DNA of 64,000 nucleotides from Triangularia verruculosa (lineage: Eukaryota; Ascomycota; Sordariomycetes; Sordariales; Podosporaceae): NCBI GenBank assembly GCA_033296885.1, contig MU863939.1, positions 144,727 to 208,726 on the forward strand, in the 5' to 3' direction. A program made the translations under genes and the position numbers. Shown one piece after another: positions 41,404-53,409 of this stretch. Under the pieces are notes generated by a model. It made no database searches. It saw only the letters and a program-made list of their open reading frames with translations, and had not been told where the DNA came from. Numbering within the stretch: position 1 is the first letter of the stretch; every line of letters begins with the position of its first letter.

Positions 41404-42299
41404 TATAGTTGGACTCTACTGGCAGCGTTCTATGGCCTATTATTACATATGCTTACCTCATCGAATTAGTTATAATTCCAGCGCCCTTCTCTAGTCTGAT
41501 ACTTGACTTTTGTGCAATGACAACGGCTTCTTCACTCTTTCTCGCAGTGGCTGTCGTCGCGTTTAACTCTAACCCCACGCCGGGGAAGGCAACCTGCCTC
41601 TTCTCTACTCCCCGGCTGTTACTTTCATGTCTGGTTATGATACTTGCATCGAACGCTCCCTCCATCGTAACACACATTGCACCTTAGCAAAAGAAGCCTT
41701 TGCCATCCGCACACCCAGCCCCTCGGGTCTCTGATTATCGACCTACCCTCCAAGTCAAGGAACAGCCCCCTCCGTTCGCGTGCCCCACGTATGCAACTCT
41801 GGGGACAAAATCTTACCTCCGCCGCTAATAACCTTGCCTACCTTGCGCTACCCCAGCCATGATCTCCCCTTACCAAGACATCCAAATCCCACCAATCGCC
41901 ACTGGGCAAGACACAAGCATTCTTGGTACCGGCAGTTACCTTGTTTTCTAGCGCGCCTATTAGATTTGACAGACGAAAAGGAGCTAACGGCATCCAAAGC
42001 CGCTCGGCCAGTAGTGCTAGGGTGGTTATTCACTTGGCATGAATGGTGTGTTTTGAGCTGAGCAGAAATGCTCATGAAAAAAATGGGTTTGTATGTCCTG
42101 ACGCTTTGAAAAGTGTCAAAGTAAGATATCTACAAGAAGTTTTGAAAGAATGCCATGAGAATATTGGAGTCAATATTCTCATGGATGCTATGCACCCCGT
42201 TTCCATCTCCCCACCCAGACTCTATCATGCTATTCTCTCCCTCTACCTTGCTACCATCTCACGAGAACCTTGCTCCAGAAAAGAAGAATAGGAAACTTC
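41404..42299. other. No gene; contains a perfect inverted repeat
   Basis: Convergent 3' region of the HNH and AA9 genes. See the separate hairpin entry at 42153-42184. Confidence 0.55.
42153..42184. repeat. Perfect 14-bp inverted repeat with 4-nt loop
   Basis: Arms 42153-42166 and 42171-42184 are exact reverse complements around the loop GAGT. The transcript would form a stable stem-loop. It lies 116 bp past the stop codon of the AA9 gene, so it may sit in its 3' UTR or mark its 3' end. It could also be a small transposon footprint. Confidence 0.75.
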
Positions 42300-43068
42300 T
42301 TAGCACTTGAAGACGGCGGGGCCGGGGATCTGGTAGTTGGTGACAGGGGGCCAGTAGATGCTGATCTTGACACCGGGGTGGGAGCCCTGCGCGAATTGGG
42401 TTAGTACTACGTTGGAAGTGGAAGGCATCAGAGGCCAAACGTACAGAGTAAGCACCGGGGAAGGCAACGGTGGAGGGGGTCTTGCTGCCGGTACCGCCGA
42501 CAATGTTGAGCTGGGCACACTCCATGTAGAACTGGGCACCGGGGTAGTTGCCGGCGCCGTGGAGAGCAAGCATCTCGGCACGGAGGAGGTACTGGCCGGG
42601 GGCGATGCAGGAGGGGATCTGGATGCTGTGGCGGCCCTGGCCGTTGATGACCTTCTCGGTACCCCAGACGCCGTTGTTGAAGCCGTCCTCCTGGATCTTG
42701 AACCAGCCGCCGCCGACACCAGAGTCGGAGGTGGCGTCGTTGACCTTCTTGAGGTAGGCCATGATGGGGCCCTTGTGAGAGCTGTCCATGATGTCGTTGG
42801 GGGCAGAGCCGGTGGTGGAGAGCATGTAGCGCCAGATGGCGGTCACGGTCTGGCCGGCCTGGACGGTGATGACCTTGGAAGTGGGGGTGGTCGGGTTGGG
42901 AGCACCGTTGCAGGCCATCGAGTTAGAGTCGACATTCTCGATGGGGCCGTTGTAGCTGGGGACCCGGACACCGCCACCGACACCGTGGTTGACACCGTTC
43001 ACCTCGAGGGAGGAGAAAATGGTGTGGGCACTCGCGGCGGAGGCAAGAAGGATAGGAGTGAACTTCAT
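42300..43068 (-). CDS. AA9 lytic polysaccharide monooxygenase (former GH61)
   Basis: Exons 43068-42445 and 42386-42300; 58-bp intron (GTACGT..GCGCAG, branch TACTAAC); 236 aa. The signal peptide MKFTPILLASAASA is cut to expose His15 as the N-terminal residue of the copper-binding histidine brace. His98 (MDSSHKGP) is the second brace ligand and Tyr181 (QFYMECAQL) the axial Tyr. Cys53/Cys184 and the C-terminal Cys fit AA9 disulfides. GHYLLR-like GQYLLRAEMLALH is also typical. It oxidatively cleaves cellulose or related beta-glucans. There is no CBM1 module or linker; the protein ends just after the catalytic core. A TATA box lies ~103 bp upstream. All active-site residues are present, so it is probably functional. 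Confidence 0.95.
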
Positions 43069-45488
43069 GGTGACGGTGGATAGAGTCTGAGGGGGTGGTC
43101 CGGGAAACTTGCTCGAATGTGCTCGTCGATGGATGGCTCTCTAGAACAACCTAGGATGGGATGACGGCGGGTATATATACCTGTGTTGCCTCCCGTAACG
43201 ACCACCACACATGCTTTCAAGATTGGGCCCTTTTCGCTGGCAAAATCTTGACGGGTTCGAGTTCCGCAGTTGGCAGCAGCAGCGGCGTGGAATCTAGGGG
43301 GGCATGACAGAAGCTTGGAGCCTTGGGGGCCAAGGAGTGCCACGCCCGGCGTCAATCCGGTCACGATCCCGATCTGGGTGCAACATCTCGGCGCCTAGTC
43401 CGAGTCGGTGCAGTCACTTTGGCATCCGTCGTGGCCGCCCGCGGACGGGCGGAAGATGATGGTCCGGAAGCTAATATAGAAATGTTCGGCAGCCTTGCCG
43501 ACAATCCCCAGGCGGGTCTAGCCAAGCCTCTGGGCCTTGATCCGTCTTGCCCCTGCAATCTTTCCCCCTTCAGGGCCTCTTCTTTGCTGGATGGCAGTTG
43601 TCCCGCTGACAAGCTTTTCCCGGTTTCAGGAATCGTCTGCCCCACAAATCCGATGATCTCATCCAACTGCAGCTTTCATGTGTCCTCCTCCGCAGCCTCT
43701 AGATGGAGAAATCGCCCCCGCAGGGAGCGGCAGAGAAAGGCACGCTCCCCATCATGCGCGCTGATGCACCCCGGCCTGGAGCGGCCTCCATTCCCGGGAC
43801 TCTGTCATTGTGTTCCCGCAAAACGAGCAAGCGATTCGACAAAAATCTTTGTCGCTTCCAGTGCGACCCAAACTTTGTCGTATTTTGACCTCGTGGGCAT
43901 GCTTTTGGAGGGATATTCGGGGAACCGCCCGCTGACCGCGACTCCCCGCGGGAGGCCTGTGTGATGTGGGTGGGCATGTTGTTGATGGGGTATCTTGCGT
44001 GCAAGCGCCTGCTCGTCGTGGAAATGTGTGTTGAGCACATTGTGCTCTATCTCTTGTTGGCTGATCGTCTTGGTGCTGCAAGTTTTGATGAGTCGAATAT
44101 CGGGCCGCGTAAGCCGAGCAGAAACTGGGCTTGCCTTCCTACTAATGGCTGATTCCAACTTCTTCTTTCGGGTGACTTGGCGATGGAGTCTTGTTCCTTC
44201 TTCGAGGCAGTCATCGCGCTCGCGTTGTCGACGTCAAGAGTTGTCATTTATCGTCGGACGAAAGGATCTCGGCGGGCTCTTTGATAGTTTGTTCATGGCG
44301 ATGAAAGATGGCAGGGCCATGGCAGAAATGGCGAGGTCACTATTGTGCTATCATCGTCAGCCTCAAACTTCATGGATGGTCACTGATGGCGTCTATTGTG
44401 GCTCCGAAATGGCAGTACGTGGGCTGCACGTGCAAATTATGGTGTTGGGCATCGCTGTAGTAATCTGAGCGCCATACACCACTTTGGTCGTAAATATCTT
44501 GGAGGGGGCTGGCTGCGTTCGGCAGATGGCGGTGGCTGGGCGTTTCTTGTCATCCTCTTGGCAGATATAATTATGGTCTGGAACAGTACAAGATATGCCA
44601 CGAATGGGCGAGAGTTGAAGAAGAAATATCAGCGGCGTTGGGGACATTATCCTCTTGACAAAATCTGGCCTCAGGAGAGATCAGCCGCGCGATATCTTTC
44701 CGGGCTGACTACATTTGGTTGTCAGCCAGACATGTGTAATTGTTGAGCAGCTCGTTGTGTCGGCAAACAGCGGATATTTTGAGGTCTTGGGCATCTGATC
44801 TGTGACTCTCGGTCAACCACTTATGGGTAAGTCGTCTACGGATCAAAATGTCTGCGGCGTCTTGACCAGTCGTCAGTGGAGCGATGGCCCGTTGAGGTTC
44901 AAGTGTGCGAGAAATCGGGTGTTAGTATATTCGTCAGAACATGTTCAAGAGTGTTGCCAGTGCCAAAGACAGCATTTGAGGGGCATTTATCGTGGTCGGC
45001 TGATATCCAGGCAGGTACGACAAAATACGTACCATTCCCCACCTGCCTTCCCACATGGTAGATTATCAACCTGCTGAAATGAAGAGCATCGGATTATTGA
45101 GTCCCGAGAGTCCGACTGTCCAGACCAAATGCTCCCTTCCCGTCCTTTGAGTACGGCCCCAAAGCACTTCATTTCCTGCCATGAATTAAGAGAGCCCTTA
45201 TTGGGCTGCGCCATAACAGAACCTTGGCATTCCGGCTAAGTGCCCCTAGCCGACCAATAATCTCCCCGGAAATCCCTATATTCCCTACTTCGTAGCTGCC
45301 TTCCCGTGGATAGGGAGCGGTCACAACAGCGGATATGCAGGGAGAATCCATTGCTACGACCTTGTGCCCCCAGTGTTCTCTGCCAGGACGGAGTCCCAAG
45401 ATCAAGACCCATGGCTTGAAGGTGAAGTTCGCCCAGATATCTCCACCCGTCATCAAAGCTCCAATGTCCCGACTTCGAACTAACAGCC
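43069..45488. other. 2.4-kb stretch without a convincing gene
   Basis: Upstream region of the AA9 gene. Frames such as 43323-43964 (plus) and 43805-44158 (minus) overlap antisense to each other, and neither has family features. Confidence 0.5.
43172..43179 (-). promoter_or_regulatory. TATA box of the AA9 LPMO gene
   Basis: The palindromic TATATATA lies 103 bp upstream of the AA9 ATG at 43068. Confidence 0.5.
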
Positions 45489-47285
45489 ATGCTCAGCGAC
45501 CTATCGCCCCGGGCCGAGTCACTGGTCCCAGCAAATGTCGACAAACTGTTTGCGCTCCTCGAAACAAACGGCGAAGCACTGGCGAGATCGACATGGAAGC
45601 CATCGCCGATGTCCCTTTCCGCCACACGCTATGGTAGTCAAAATCTAATTGACGGCGCTCTATTGCCCGCTGCTACGAGCCAACGGCCTTTCGTTCAGGA
45701 GCACTCGGTATGGCAAGAACCGCTCTATGCATCTGGGTGTCAGGGCTCACTCCAAGGCGAACTATGCGCTGGTGAATGCTCGGACCCAAAACGACTCTTC
45801 AGCTCTCTTAGCATTCTTGGAAACTGCCTTACCTTTGCAACCGCCGCCATCCTTGCAGAAAATGGAACAGTAATTCGAGAAATTTCACTGGATGACTCGC
45901 CAACACCGCTACGAATATCTGGTGTTCCTGAGAACATTAATGCATCTCAGATATTTCAAGATGTTGTGCGATGCGCCGTCTCGTCTTGTCAAGACGACGG
46001 CAGGACATCAGATATGGCTGCTTGCACCCCTGGGCTTGTTGACCTGGAGAAGCACCTTGGGGGATCATTTTCTGCAGGCCTCGAGAAGCTAGATGTCATA
46101 CATGACGGGCTTTCGCATTATTGCGGAAAGCTGACTATGGACTTTGAACCTGACATTGCAGGACCCGGGGCAGGTTTTACACCCAGTCGGATTGCTGAAG
46201 AGTACCTGAGGTGCTAACATCTTGATGTCTATTCAGGTGCTACTATCACAAATGATACAGGCCTCAGTATCTTTCACCTCATTCGTTATAATCACGGCTA
46301 TCAGTTCTTGGGCGCGATTGATCCTGTTGCTTGTGAAACAAGGAGACTGGAAAAAAGCACAATTGCGCCACAGAAGATTGACAGCCTGCAGGATCCATGG
46401 AGCTTTGGTTTCCGCTGCCATGGAATTTCAGGAGGCCCAGACCTTCTTCACCTTGGCTATTCAGATCGCGACAGTTGCCACATTCGAACCAAGCTTCACT
46501 TGCGGCCTGTCTTGCAGCCAGCAGGACTCGATTCAGTCCCTGAGCGAGACCATAATGAATGGACAGTTGATCCGCGCCCTGGCTGTGAACAGCATGTTGC
46601 CAGTTTTACTGACGCAGTCAGTACTTCATCGCGCGGGTATGAGCTGGTGGTATACTCTGATCCTAGCTCTCATCGTTTGTATCTTCTCCGAGGTCATCAG
46701 ATGGCAGACAGTCACACAGGCCCCTTTTCACATCTTGCTGAGTCGACTCAGAAATTTAGTACCCGTTGAGGAATGCGGCGGGAACCCTGCTTTGACGGCG
46801 TATTGTTTGACGCCTCTGTACAATCTTCAGCTGGTTGAAATGCCCATGTTGATCGTCGGGTACATTACTGCTCTGGTCCTCCTCCTCGACCAAAGTGCGC
46901 ATCAACTGTGGCCACCTTTATCGCCCTTCGTGGAAAGGACAAGATCAGGTCAGCTTCTAACATACATGGGAAAACACTTTTTTCGGGCCTCTTGGTGGGG
47001 ACTGCAGCTTACCCTGGCCATTGGCACCGTGCTCCACTTCGTGACTCTCTGGAGCATCAGCAGCGGTTTGGGCGCGTCGTCGAAAGATTGGACATATGGA
47101 CAGGTCGTTTCTGCGATGTTATGGGCGCCAATTTTGGGAAAATACATTTACTACAACATCTGTGAGTCTTGCTTCATGTCTTCTGGCCTGCTTCTGCTAA
47201 CCTTATCCATACAGTTGGTGTGAAAGGAGGAGTGGAAGCTCGCCTGGCGCGAGAGTACAAAGTCATTCGCATCGAACCCCACTGA
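45489..47285 (+). CDS. Fungal multi-pass membrane protein of unknown function
   Basis: Exons 45489-46169, 46237-47161 and 47215-47285; 558 aa. The first ~225 residues are Cys-containing and probably extracytoplasmic (SLVPANVDKLFALL, LPFVQEH-like RPFVQEHSVWQEPLY). The rest has about six to seven hydrophobic segments, ending in a basic tail. The first intron (46170-46236, 67 bp) appears to be GC-AG: donor GCAGGT after CCC GGG, branch GCTAAC, acceptor TTCAG. No GT donor keeps frame, and the reconstructed joint restores a GPG-V-x-x-(S)-x motif before a membrane helix. The second intron (53 bp) is GT-AG. Such proteins commonly neighbour HET genes in Sordariomycetes (recollection, not tested). The next gene, a HET protein on the same strand, begins 205 bp after this stop. 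Confidence 0.72.
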
Positions 47286-47490
47286 TAATGCCTTATGCTC
47301 CTCGCAGTACGCCCACAACGGCTAGGCTTTGGTTGGATCATTGCCCAGCACCGGTCTTGCTCAGCCGCAGCATCCCCGCAACCACCACCTTGGCCTATCT
47401 ATGCCTCCAGGGGGTTTCCAGCTTCAAATAAGGGTTGTAATGCCCCCAACACACCGTTGTTGTGCAACCAACCACTCTGAGACAGACACG

Positions 47491-50391
47491 ATGTCGAACA
47501 AACCGGATTTGTCACACCTCCCGCGACTCGTGTACGATTCTCTACCGACTGCAACGTCGATCAGGATTCTTACTCTACTCGAACCAAAGCCGCCCAACAA
47601 CAACATTATCAGGTGTTCTATTCGCACAATCGATCTTGACGCTGACCCCCATCTGCGCCCGGAGTATGTCGCTCTCTCATACACATGGGGAAACCCCATC
47701 ACCATCCAAGAATCCATTCCAGATTCATTGAAAGGCGGTGACTTTGCCACGATGCCTTTCTACTGTTCCATCACTGGACCCAACGGGGAAGAGATCGGCT
47801 GGTGTGACATGGCGAAATGGAATTACTTTATGAAGTACAGCACGTGCATGGTACCTGGGGAGGTGGTCGACTGGAATAAGGGAGGCCTATGGTGGATTGA
47901 GGTAGATGGGTGTGGCGTGCAAGTTCAGGACAATTTGTTTCAATTCTTGCAGACGGTTCAACAAGCCAGACAGACTGGTAGCTCAAGCCCTCACAGCTGG
48001 GAGAAGCCCAAATTGGAACCTATCTGGCACAATGTGTGCTATCCAATTTGGATTGATGCTGTGTGCATCAACCAGAGGGATGTCGACGAGCGAGGGTCGC
48101 AGGTGTCGCTGATGATGAGAGTCTTTCAATCCGCCAAGCACGTTTTGGCCTGGGCTGGAAAGAGTGATAGGTTGTCTGAATGGGGCATCCAGGCAATATC
48201 GCAGCTGGTAGACATGGAGGCAAGGCGCGCGGAAAGGAAGATCGAGAAGGCAAAGCCAAACCCCTTGGGCTTTCAGCTTCTGCCATGTGACCTCATAGGC
48301 ATGACGCTATCATCAATCGAAGGAATGTCAATAGCGCACTGGTTTGGATTATTTGCCTTGTTTCAGCGTCTTTGGTTCCGTCGAGCGTGGATTGCCCAAG
48401 AGGCTACCTTCGCACAACACACATCTGTCATGACCTCTGGAGCCCAGTTTCATATGACAATGATTCTGGTGGCGCTGGAGGTGCTTGACAGGTATGGCCT
48501 GGAAGATGATTTCTTACAATTGGGACACAGCCTAGTCAGTGGTCGGTCTATTTCGAATATCGAGACCTATCTTGCCACCGTCACCAACTGTCCCCACCAG
48601 CAAACCAGAGTCCCACGACAGCTGGCAATCGACCCACGAGATGCTTTCAACTTCTTACGGGGCTTTCAGTACCTTCGTGAAAGAATGGACTTGCCGGGCA
48701 CAGGGACGATAACTGTAACAGGCCGCACAGAGCGTGGGTTCGAAGTGGAGATACTGCCACGGATACGAATGGGACCTCACATAGCAACGCTTGTTTTTCA
48801 AGGAGATAGCGTGGAAAAAGATGCACTCGGCAATTTCCACAATCAATTACGGGGCCGAATACGGCTGCTATCTGTCATCTCAGTCTTTCGAAACCTTGAT
48901 GCCACTGATCCACGAGACAAGGTCTTTGCTTTTTTGAACATGGCAGACGAAAACACAGGGATTGTACCAAACTACCACAAGAGTGTGCAGGATGTTTTCC
49001 GGGAATCAGCCGAGGCCATAATAAAAAGTGAGAACAACCTGTCGATCCTGTCGCATATCGAAGATCCTTCTGACAGCAAAGTCGAAGGCATTCCTGGTTG
49101 GGTACCGGATTTTAGTGCCAAGTTGGAAACAAAACCCTTTGACAATGGTAGGGATGAATGTCGATTTCGCGCCTTGTCATCCTCTCCCAAGGACGAGAAA
49201 GCAAACACTCAAATCGTCCCTAACGCTAATGGGGGTCTTTCGGTTCTGGGTTTCTGCATTGACGCAGTCCAGAGTCTAGCAGATTTTCAGGGCGATTTTC
49301 TGACTTCAATCCTGATGCTGGGCCTGAAGGGACCTGCACAGTATCCTGGAGAGCCAAACGCCTGGTTAATGCAAAACCTGGCGGTGTTCAAATCGGGGGA
49401 CACATACGGAAAGGTGCGGACTCGTCCAGTGACGCGCATTGAGGCATTGTGGAGGACTCTGATCGCAAACAATGAGTACGAGGTGCAGGACCTTCGTTCA
49501 GGCTACGAACTGGCGGCTGGGTTTTCAAACTGGCTATTGCGAGAAATATTACAGGCTAGTAGTCTGTTCCACGAATTTGGCCAGGATCATTGGCTAGGGG
49601 CGCGGGCTGCCACCTCACTTTGCAGGATGATTGCACTCGTCTCGGCGCTATGTGAAGGGAAGCAAGTGGATGTGTTTCCGGATTCTGGGATCTCAGATTG
49701 GCAGACGACGCTGGAGCACCTCAAAGGCATAAGAAAGAGGCAAGACACTCGGGCGCAAACAGAGAATGGTAGTCTGTCAGGAAGTGAGCAGGACGAAGAA
49801 GGCCCAGAGTTACAACAACCTCCCGGGCAATCGTTGAAAGAAACAGAAGGCGTGGGAGACTCGGAACACACAAGTACACTCGGGAATTATCTTCAGATCT
49901 TGGAAGACGATGTAAACACGCAGAAAGACGGCTACAGCGACAATGCGGACCTCCTTCCGAACCAAAGCTTACCATCTGCAACCCTGATTCTGGATTTCTT
50001 GGATGGCCGAATCCCTCCTCACAATGGGGAGAACCAAAACGACTGGGTCTCTCACAGGTACAAGCAAAATGCCAATCGCTGCTTCTCACCGCTTCAAAAA
50101 GCACAGATCCGAAGTTTTGAGAAGCACATGAAGGAGGCAACCCGTGGGCGGGTGTTATTCTACACTGACGAGGGAAGATTTGGCCTGGGACCAAAGTCAA
50201 CAATGTGCCCGGAAAAGGACCTCCGCGATCAGATATGGATGCTGGAGGGGGCAAAGGTGCCATTTGTTTTGAGAGAGACGGAAAATCCGGGTCGCTACAG
50301 GGTAATTGGGGAAGCTTATGTGCATGGTGTGATGTACGGGGAGTTGATTGGAGAGCTGGTTGGGCCGCTGAATGGGATAGCTTTGGTTTGA
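47491..50391 (+). CDS. HET-domain protein, intact
   Basis: Single exon, 966 aa from the ATG at 47491; an in-frame ATG at 47401 would add 30 residues. HET motifs are in order: SIRILTLLEP near the start, PEYVALSYTWG (~60), IWIDAVCINQRDVDERGSQVSLM (~187), W.RRAWIAQEATF (~295) and ATDPRDKVFAFLNMAD (~472). The large inserts between motifs and the ~400-residue C-terminal region are typical of long HET proteins. A charged, probably disordered stretch lies at ~760-870, and the C-terminus ends with a VIGEAYVHGVM(Y)GE motif seen in many fungal HET proteins. Predicted role: heterokaryon incompatibility or non-self-triggered cell death. Unlike the copy at the left edge, no interrupting stop is present. 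Confidence 0.93.
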   Translation: MSNKPDLSHLPRLVYDSLPTATSIRILTLLEPKPPNNNIIRCSIRTIDLDADPHLRPEYVALSYTWGNPITIQESIPDSLKGGDFATMPFYCSITGPNGEEIGWCDMAKWNYFMKYSTCMVPGEVVDWNKGGLWWIEVDGCGVQVQDNLFQFLQTVQQARQTGSSSPHSWEKPKLEPIWHNVCYPIWIDAVCINQRDVDERGSQVSLMMRVFQSAKHVLAWAGKSDRLSEWGIQAISQLVDMEARRAERKIEKAKPNPLGFQLLPCDLIGMTLSSIEGMSIAHWFGLFALFQRLWFRRAWIAQEATFAQHTSVMTSGAQFHMTMILVALEVLDRYGLEDDFLQLGHSLVSGRSISNIETYLATVTNCPHQQTRVPRQLAIDPRDAFNFLRGFQYLRERMDLPGTGTITVTGRTERGFEVEILPRIRMGPHIATLVFQGDSVEKDALGNFHNQLRGRIRLLSVISVFRNLDATDPRDKVFAFLNMADENTGIVPNYHKSVQDVFRESAEAIIKSENNLSILSHIEDPSDSKVEGIPGWVPDFSAKLETKPFDNGRDECRFRALSSSPKDEKANTQIVPNANGGLSVLGFCIDAVQSLADFQGDFLTSILMLGLKGPAQYPGEPNAWLMQNLAVFKSGDTYGKVRTRPVTRIEALWRTLIANNEYEVQDLRSGYELAAGFSNWLLREILQASSLFHEFGQDHWLGARAATSLCRMIALVSALCEGKQVDVFPDSGISDWQTTLEHLKGIRKRQDTRAQTENGSLSGSEQDEEGPELQQPPGQSLKETEGVGDSEHTSTLGNYLQILEDDVNTQKDGYSDNADLLPNQSLPSATLILDFLDGRIPPHNGENQNDWVSHRYKQNANRCFSPLQKAQIRSFEKHMKEATRGRVLFYTDEGRFGLGPKSTMCPEKDLRDQIWMLEGAKVPFVLRETENPGRYRVIGEAYVHGVMYGELIGELVGPLNGIALV

Positions 50392-51860
50392 TTCTACCGC
50401 ACCATCCTACCCATTGCCGGTGGTAACATCAGGGGCCCTCTCCTCAACGCCACAATCTGCACGTTTCGTGGTGGTTGGGCTCTTGGTGACCGTTTGCAAG
50501 GGGACCTCTACTCGGACATCTGCCGCCAGTTGCTGACAGGGGATGGGGCAGATTTTATCGTTGGGGCTAACGGGCGGCAGCAAGTGGGCGGCGTGATTCA
50601 TTGCAGGGTGCGGAATGAAGCTGGGGTGGATAAGGGGTATAGGTGGGTCAATGGGGTTGTTGTGGCTGGGACCTGATGCCGAAGTTGCGGGGAGGGAGGG
50701 TGGAGGGGATTGTGGTTGAGCTTTGGAGTTTGGTTAGTCCGGGAGTCGAGTAAACTGTAAACGGTAATGGGAATACTAGGTGAGGTGAACAAATCAGAAC
50801 TGGTATCTTCCACTTTAAGGTAAACAGAGAGATGCTTGGTGAGGCTGAAAGTAGACCCAGCTTTCGCGTACATCTTTGGCGTGCCAGAAAACGCCTGAAA
50901 GTCAAGAGTTAGGCATCAACACCGTCTTGAGGCTCGTTCGTAGGTGTTCATTTGACAATCTCAAAGTGGAGACTAGGAGAGCCGACCGATGGCCCAACTG
51001 ATGGACAATCGGTTGCAAGCCCTTCTCCTTACGGTGTGGAATGGACGTACAGCTTGGGGCGTTTCGAAAGCTGATACCCCGTAATGGGGAGCATGCTCCT
51101 GGCGGGTCGTTGACGATCTTCTCCTCGACTTGGACGTCCTGGAAGGTCGGGAAATGGGCCTATTTACGAGCCTGCCTCGGTTTGACGCCGATATCTATGC
51201 CGTCATGTGGTGAAGGCGGGTGTTGGAACGCCGCGTAGGAAAAACAATTGGCCAGAATTGCCGAAAGTAGCTGACGGGTGAGCGAGTCTATGGTAACGCA
51301 AGCAGGTTGCATAATTGCAACCCGCCCAGTGGGCAACAACTGGGCAAGGCTGGGGAGCCCTTGGTCAGACCCGGATTGCCACTCAGCAACTGACGCCGGG
51401 ACCATACATATAATATTGATTATCTGCCCGCAGCATGAACAGTATACGTGGCACAGCAGTGGCCCCCAACCACGACGGCCGTAAAAAACACTTTCAGTGC
51501 GCGCTGGTTTGGGCATAGATTTCGAGCCTCCTATTGCTCAGACATTAGGTACGCTGGAGCGTGCTGGCGTTGCACAGAAAGTCAACAATATCCAGTCTTT
51601 TTACTAGTGGTATTGTAACAGAACAGTATTAATGCACATGGTCACAAAAGGGAACCTTTCCGCTCGTGTCGCCCGTCTGTTGGTTCGCTCCAGCGGCATC
51701 CCCGCGGCGTCCTGCCCCCAGCGGCGTCCCATTTCACTGCCGGGATTCACATCTTTATTGACGGGATTAGCCATCATGTCACTGTCAGACATTTCGTCCT
51801 TCTCAAAACTCTTCGATAGCTAGACTGTCTTTACCATCACGGATCAAAGAGTTTGTCGCA
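50392..51860. other. No gene recognised
   Basis: Intergenic. Short frames only; a 118-aa minus frame (51160-51516) has no family features. Confidence 0.5.
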
Positions 51861-53079
51861 ATGTCCACAACCACGGCGCCGGACGGCAACCCTTTGGACT
51901 ACATCCCGGCCGGCAAGCCGCCACCGGGGGTGACGTCCAATCTGATCGACCCGCCATCCCGAGCGCACGGCATCATCGTTCTCGACTCCATCTTTGTTCC
52001 GTTAATGCTGATTGCTGTATTCGTGCGCTTTTTTGTGCGCATCAAATGGACCAAGGCGCGCGGGTGGGACGACATCTGCATCGTCCTCGCAGCCATCGGC
52101 TCCGTCACGCACTTTGTGATACACGCTCAACGTTTGTTTTCTGCTCAGCCTAAGCCCAAACATTGCTGACCTCGTCAACTTGGCAGTTATCCGCCACGGC
52201 TTAGGTCGGCACATGTGGGACATACCCGTGTCCTGGCTCATCTCCACCTCGTCCATCCGGCTCCTCTCCTCCAACGGCATAGTCTCGGCCTTCACGTATC
52301 TCTTCACCAAGTTGTCCATCCTCCTCCTGTACCTCACCTTGTTCCAGGTCTCCCGCGTCACCAAAATCAGCATCTATGTTGGCAGCGCCCTCGTGACGGG
52401 CTATTACGTCTCCATACTATTCGCTGGTGTCGCCGCCGTCTGTTCCTGCGCCACCATCACCGCGACCAAAGACTCGACCTTTTGCAACGCCTGGGCCGGG
52501 CCCGTGACCATCATTACGGCGTCCTTCAACACTATAACTGACTGGTGGATTCTGATCCTCCCCTTGCCACTTGTGTTGAAGCTCAAGATGCGCCTGAGGC
52601 AGAGGCTGATCGTGGGAGGCGTGTTTGCCGCTGGGTTGGCAGCCTGCGCCGCCAGCACCGCTAGATTGGGGGTGCAGGCCTATCAGTATTCCGGGGACAG
52701 CGACACTCTCTGGTGGCAGGGGCTGAATGCCGAGTTTGCGGCAGTAGAGATCAACATTGGGATTATCGTGGCCTGCGTGCCCACCTTCCCTCAGATGTGG
52801 AGGAACACTAAGCCTCTGGTCTATGCCATGGGGAGCAACTTGTCCCGGTCGTTGTTGAGGAGGTCGCCCGCGGGGAGTAAGGCGGCGACTAGCAGCGTGA
52901 GGAGCGAAATCGGGTTTGGGGGGAACACGAAGTTGCGGAAGGTGCCGAGCTCTGTGACGGATGGCCAATGGGAGGGGGCTGGGTTTGGCAACAGTGTCAA
53001 TAAACAGCCTGTGCTGCAGGATCACGGGCTGATTGATGTTATCGAACTGCACACGAGAGGGGGAAACTCGGCGGTCTAA
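51861..53079 (+). CDS. Integral membrane rhodopsin-family (Pth11/SAT4-like) protein
   Basis: Exons 51861-52131 and 52187-53079; 55-bp intron (GTTTGT..TGGCAG, branch GCTGAC); 387 aa. About seven hydrophobic segments are seen, starting IIVLDSIFVPLMLIAVFVRF, followed by the family signature GWDDICIVLA. Later come FTYLFTKLSILLLYLTLF, C.CATITATKDSTFCNAW and NTITDWWILILPLPLV, then the R-R-Q-K-x-x-V-x-G-F-like turn and a basic cytosolic tail. This matches the fungal rhodopsin domain family, which includes Pth11-like orphan GPCR candidates. No N-terminal CFEM domain is present, so it belongs to the non-CFEM subgroup. It is probably in the plasma membrane; the ligand is unknown. Confidence 0.88.
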
Positions 53080-53409
53080 TGAGTTGGTGGAGTGTTGACG
53101 GAGCGGTTGAGGGGGTTCGGGTGAGTTTCATACTGCTTCATTACAGATTTAGGTAGTGTCTAGTGGAGCTTGGTAGAATAGAATCGAGTTTTATTTTTAC
53201 TTTTAATGGTGCATTTAGTAAAAGCTTGAACTGCGTGCATCTGAAAGCACTTCCAAGGGCGAGTCTTGCGCACCAAACTGGTTGTCATATGTAATAAACA
53301 CTAAGATGATACCACTTCTCGTCAACGAACCACCACTGAGCTGAGCACAAGAGACTGCCTTATCTGACTAATACTGTACAGTTACAGAGGGGACACTCTT
53401 ACCCTACTC
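53080..53409. other. Convergent 3' regions
   Basis: No gene; AT-rich tail between the rhodopsin-family gene and the P450 gene. Confidence 0.6.

Noticed and set aside
42358..43083. 241-aa plus-strand open frame rich in Gly, Val and Asp
   Set aside because: Antisense of the AA9 gene; its composition is a by-product of the GC-rich LPMO codons.
43250..43265. tRNA B-box-like GGTTCGAGTTCC
   Set aside because: No A box or cloverleaf could be placed upstream.
43323..43964. 213-aa plus-strand frame in the AA9 upstream region
   Set aside because: Does not begin with ATG, Arg/Pro-rich composition, overlapped by several antisense frames, no motif.
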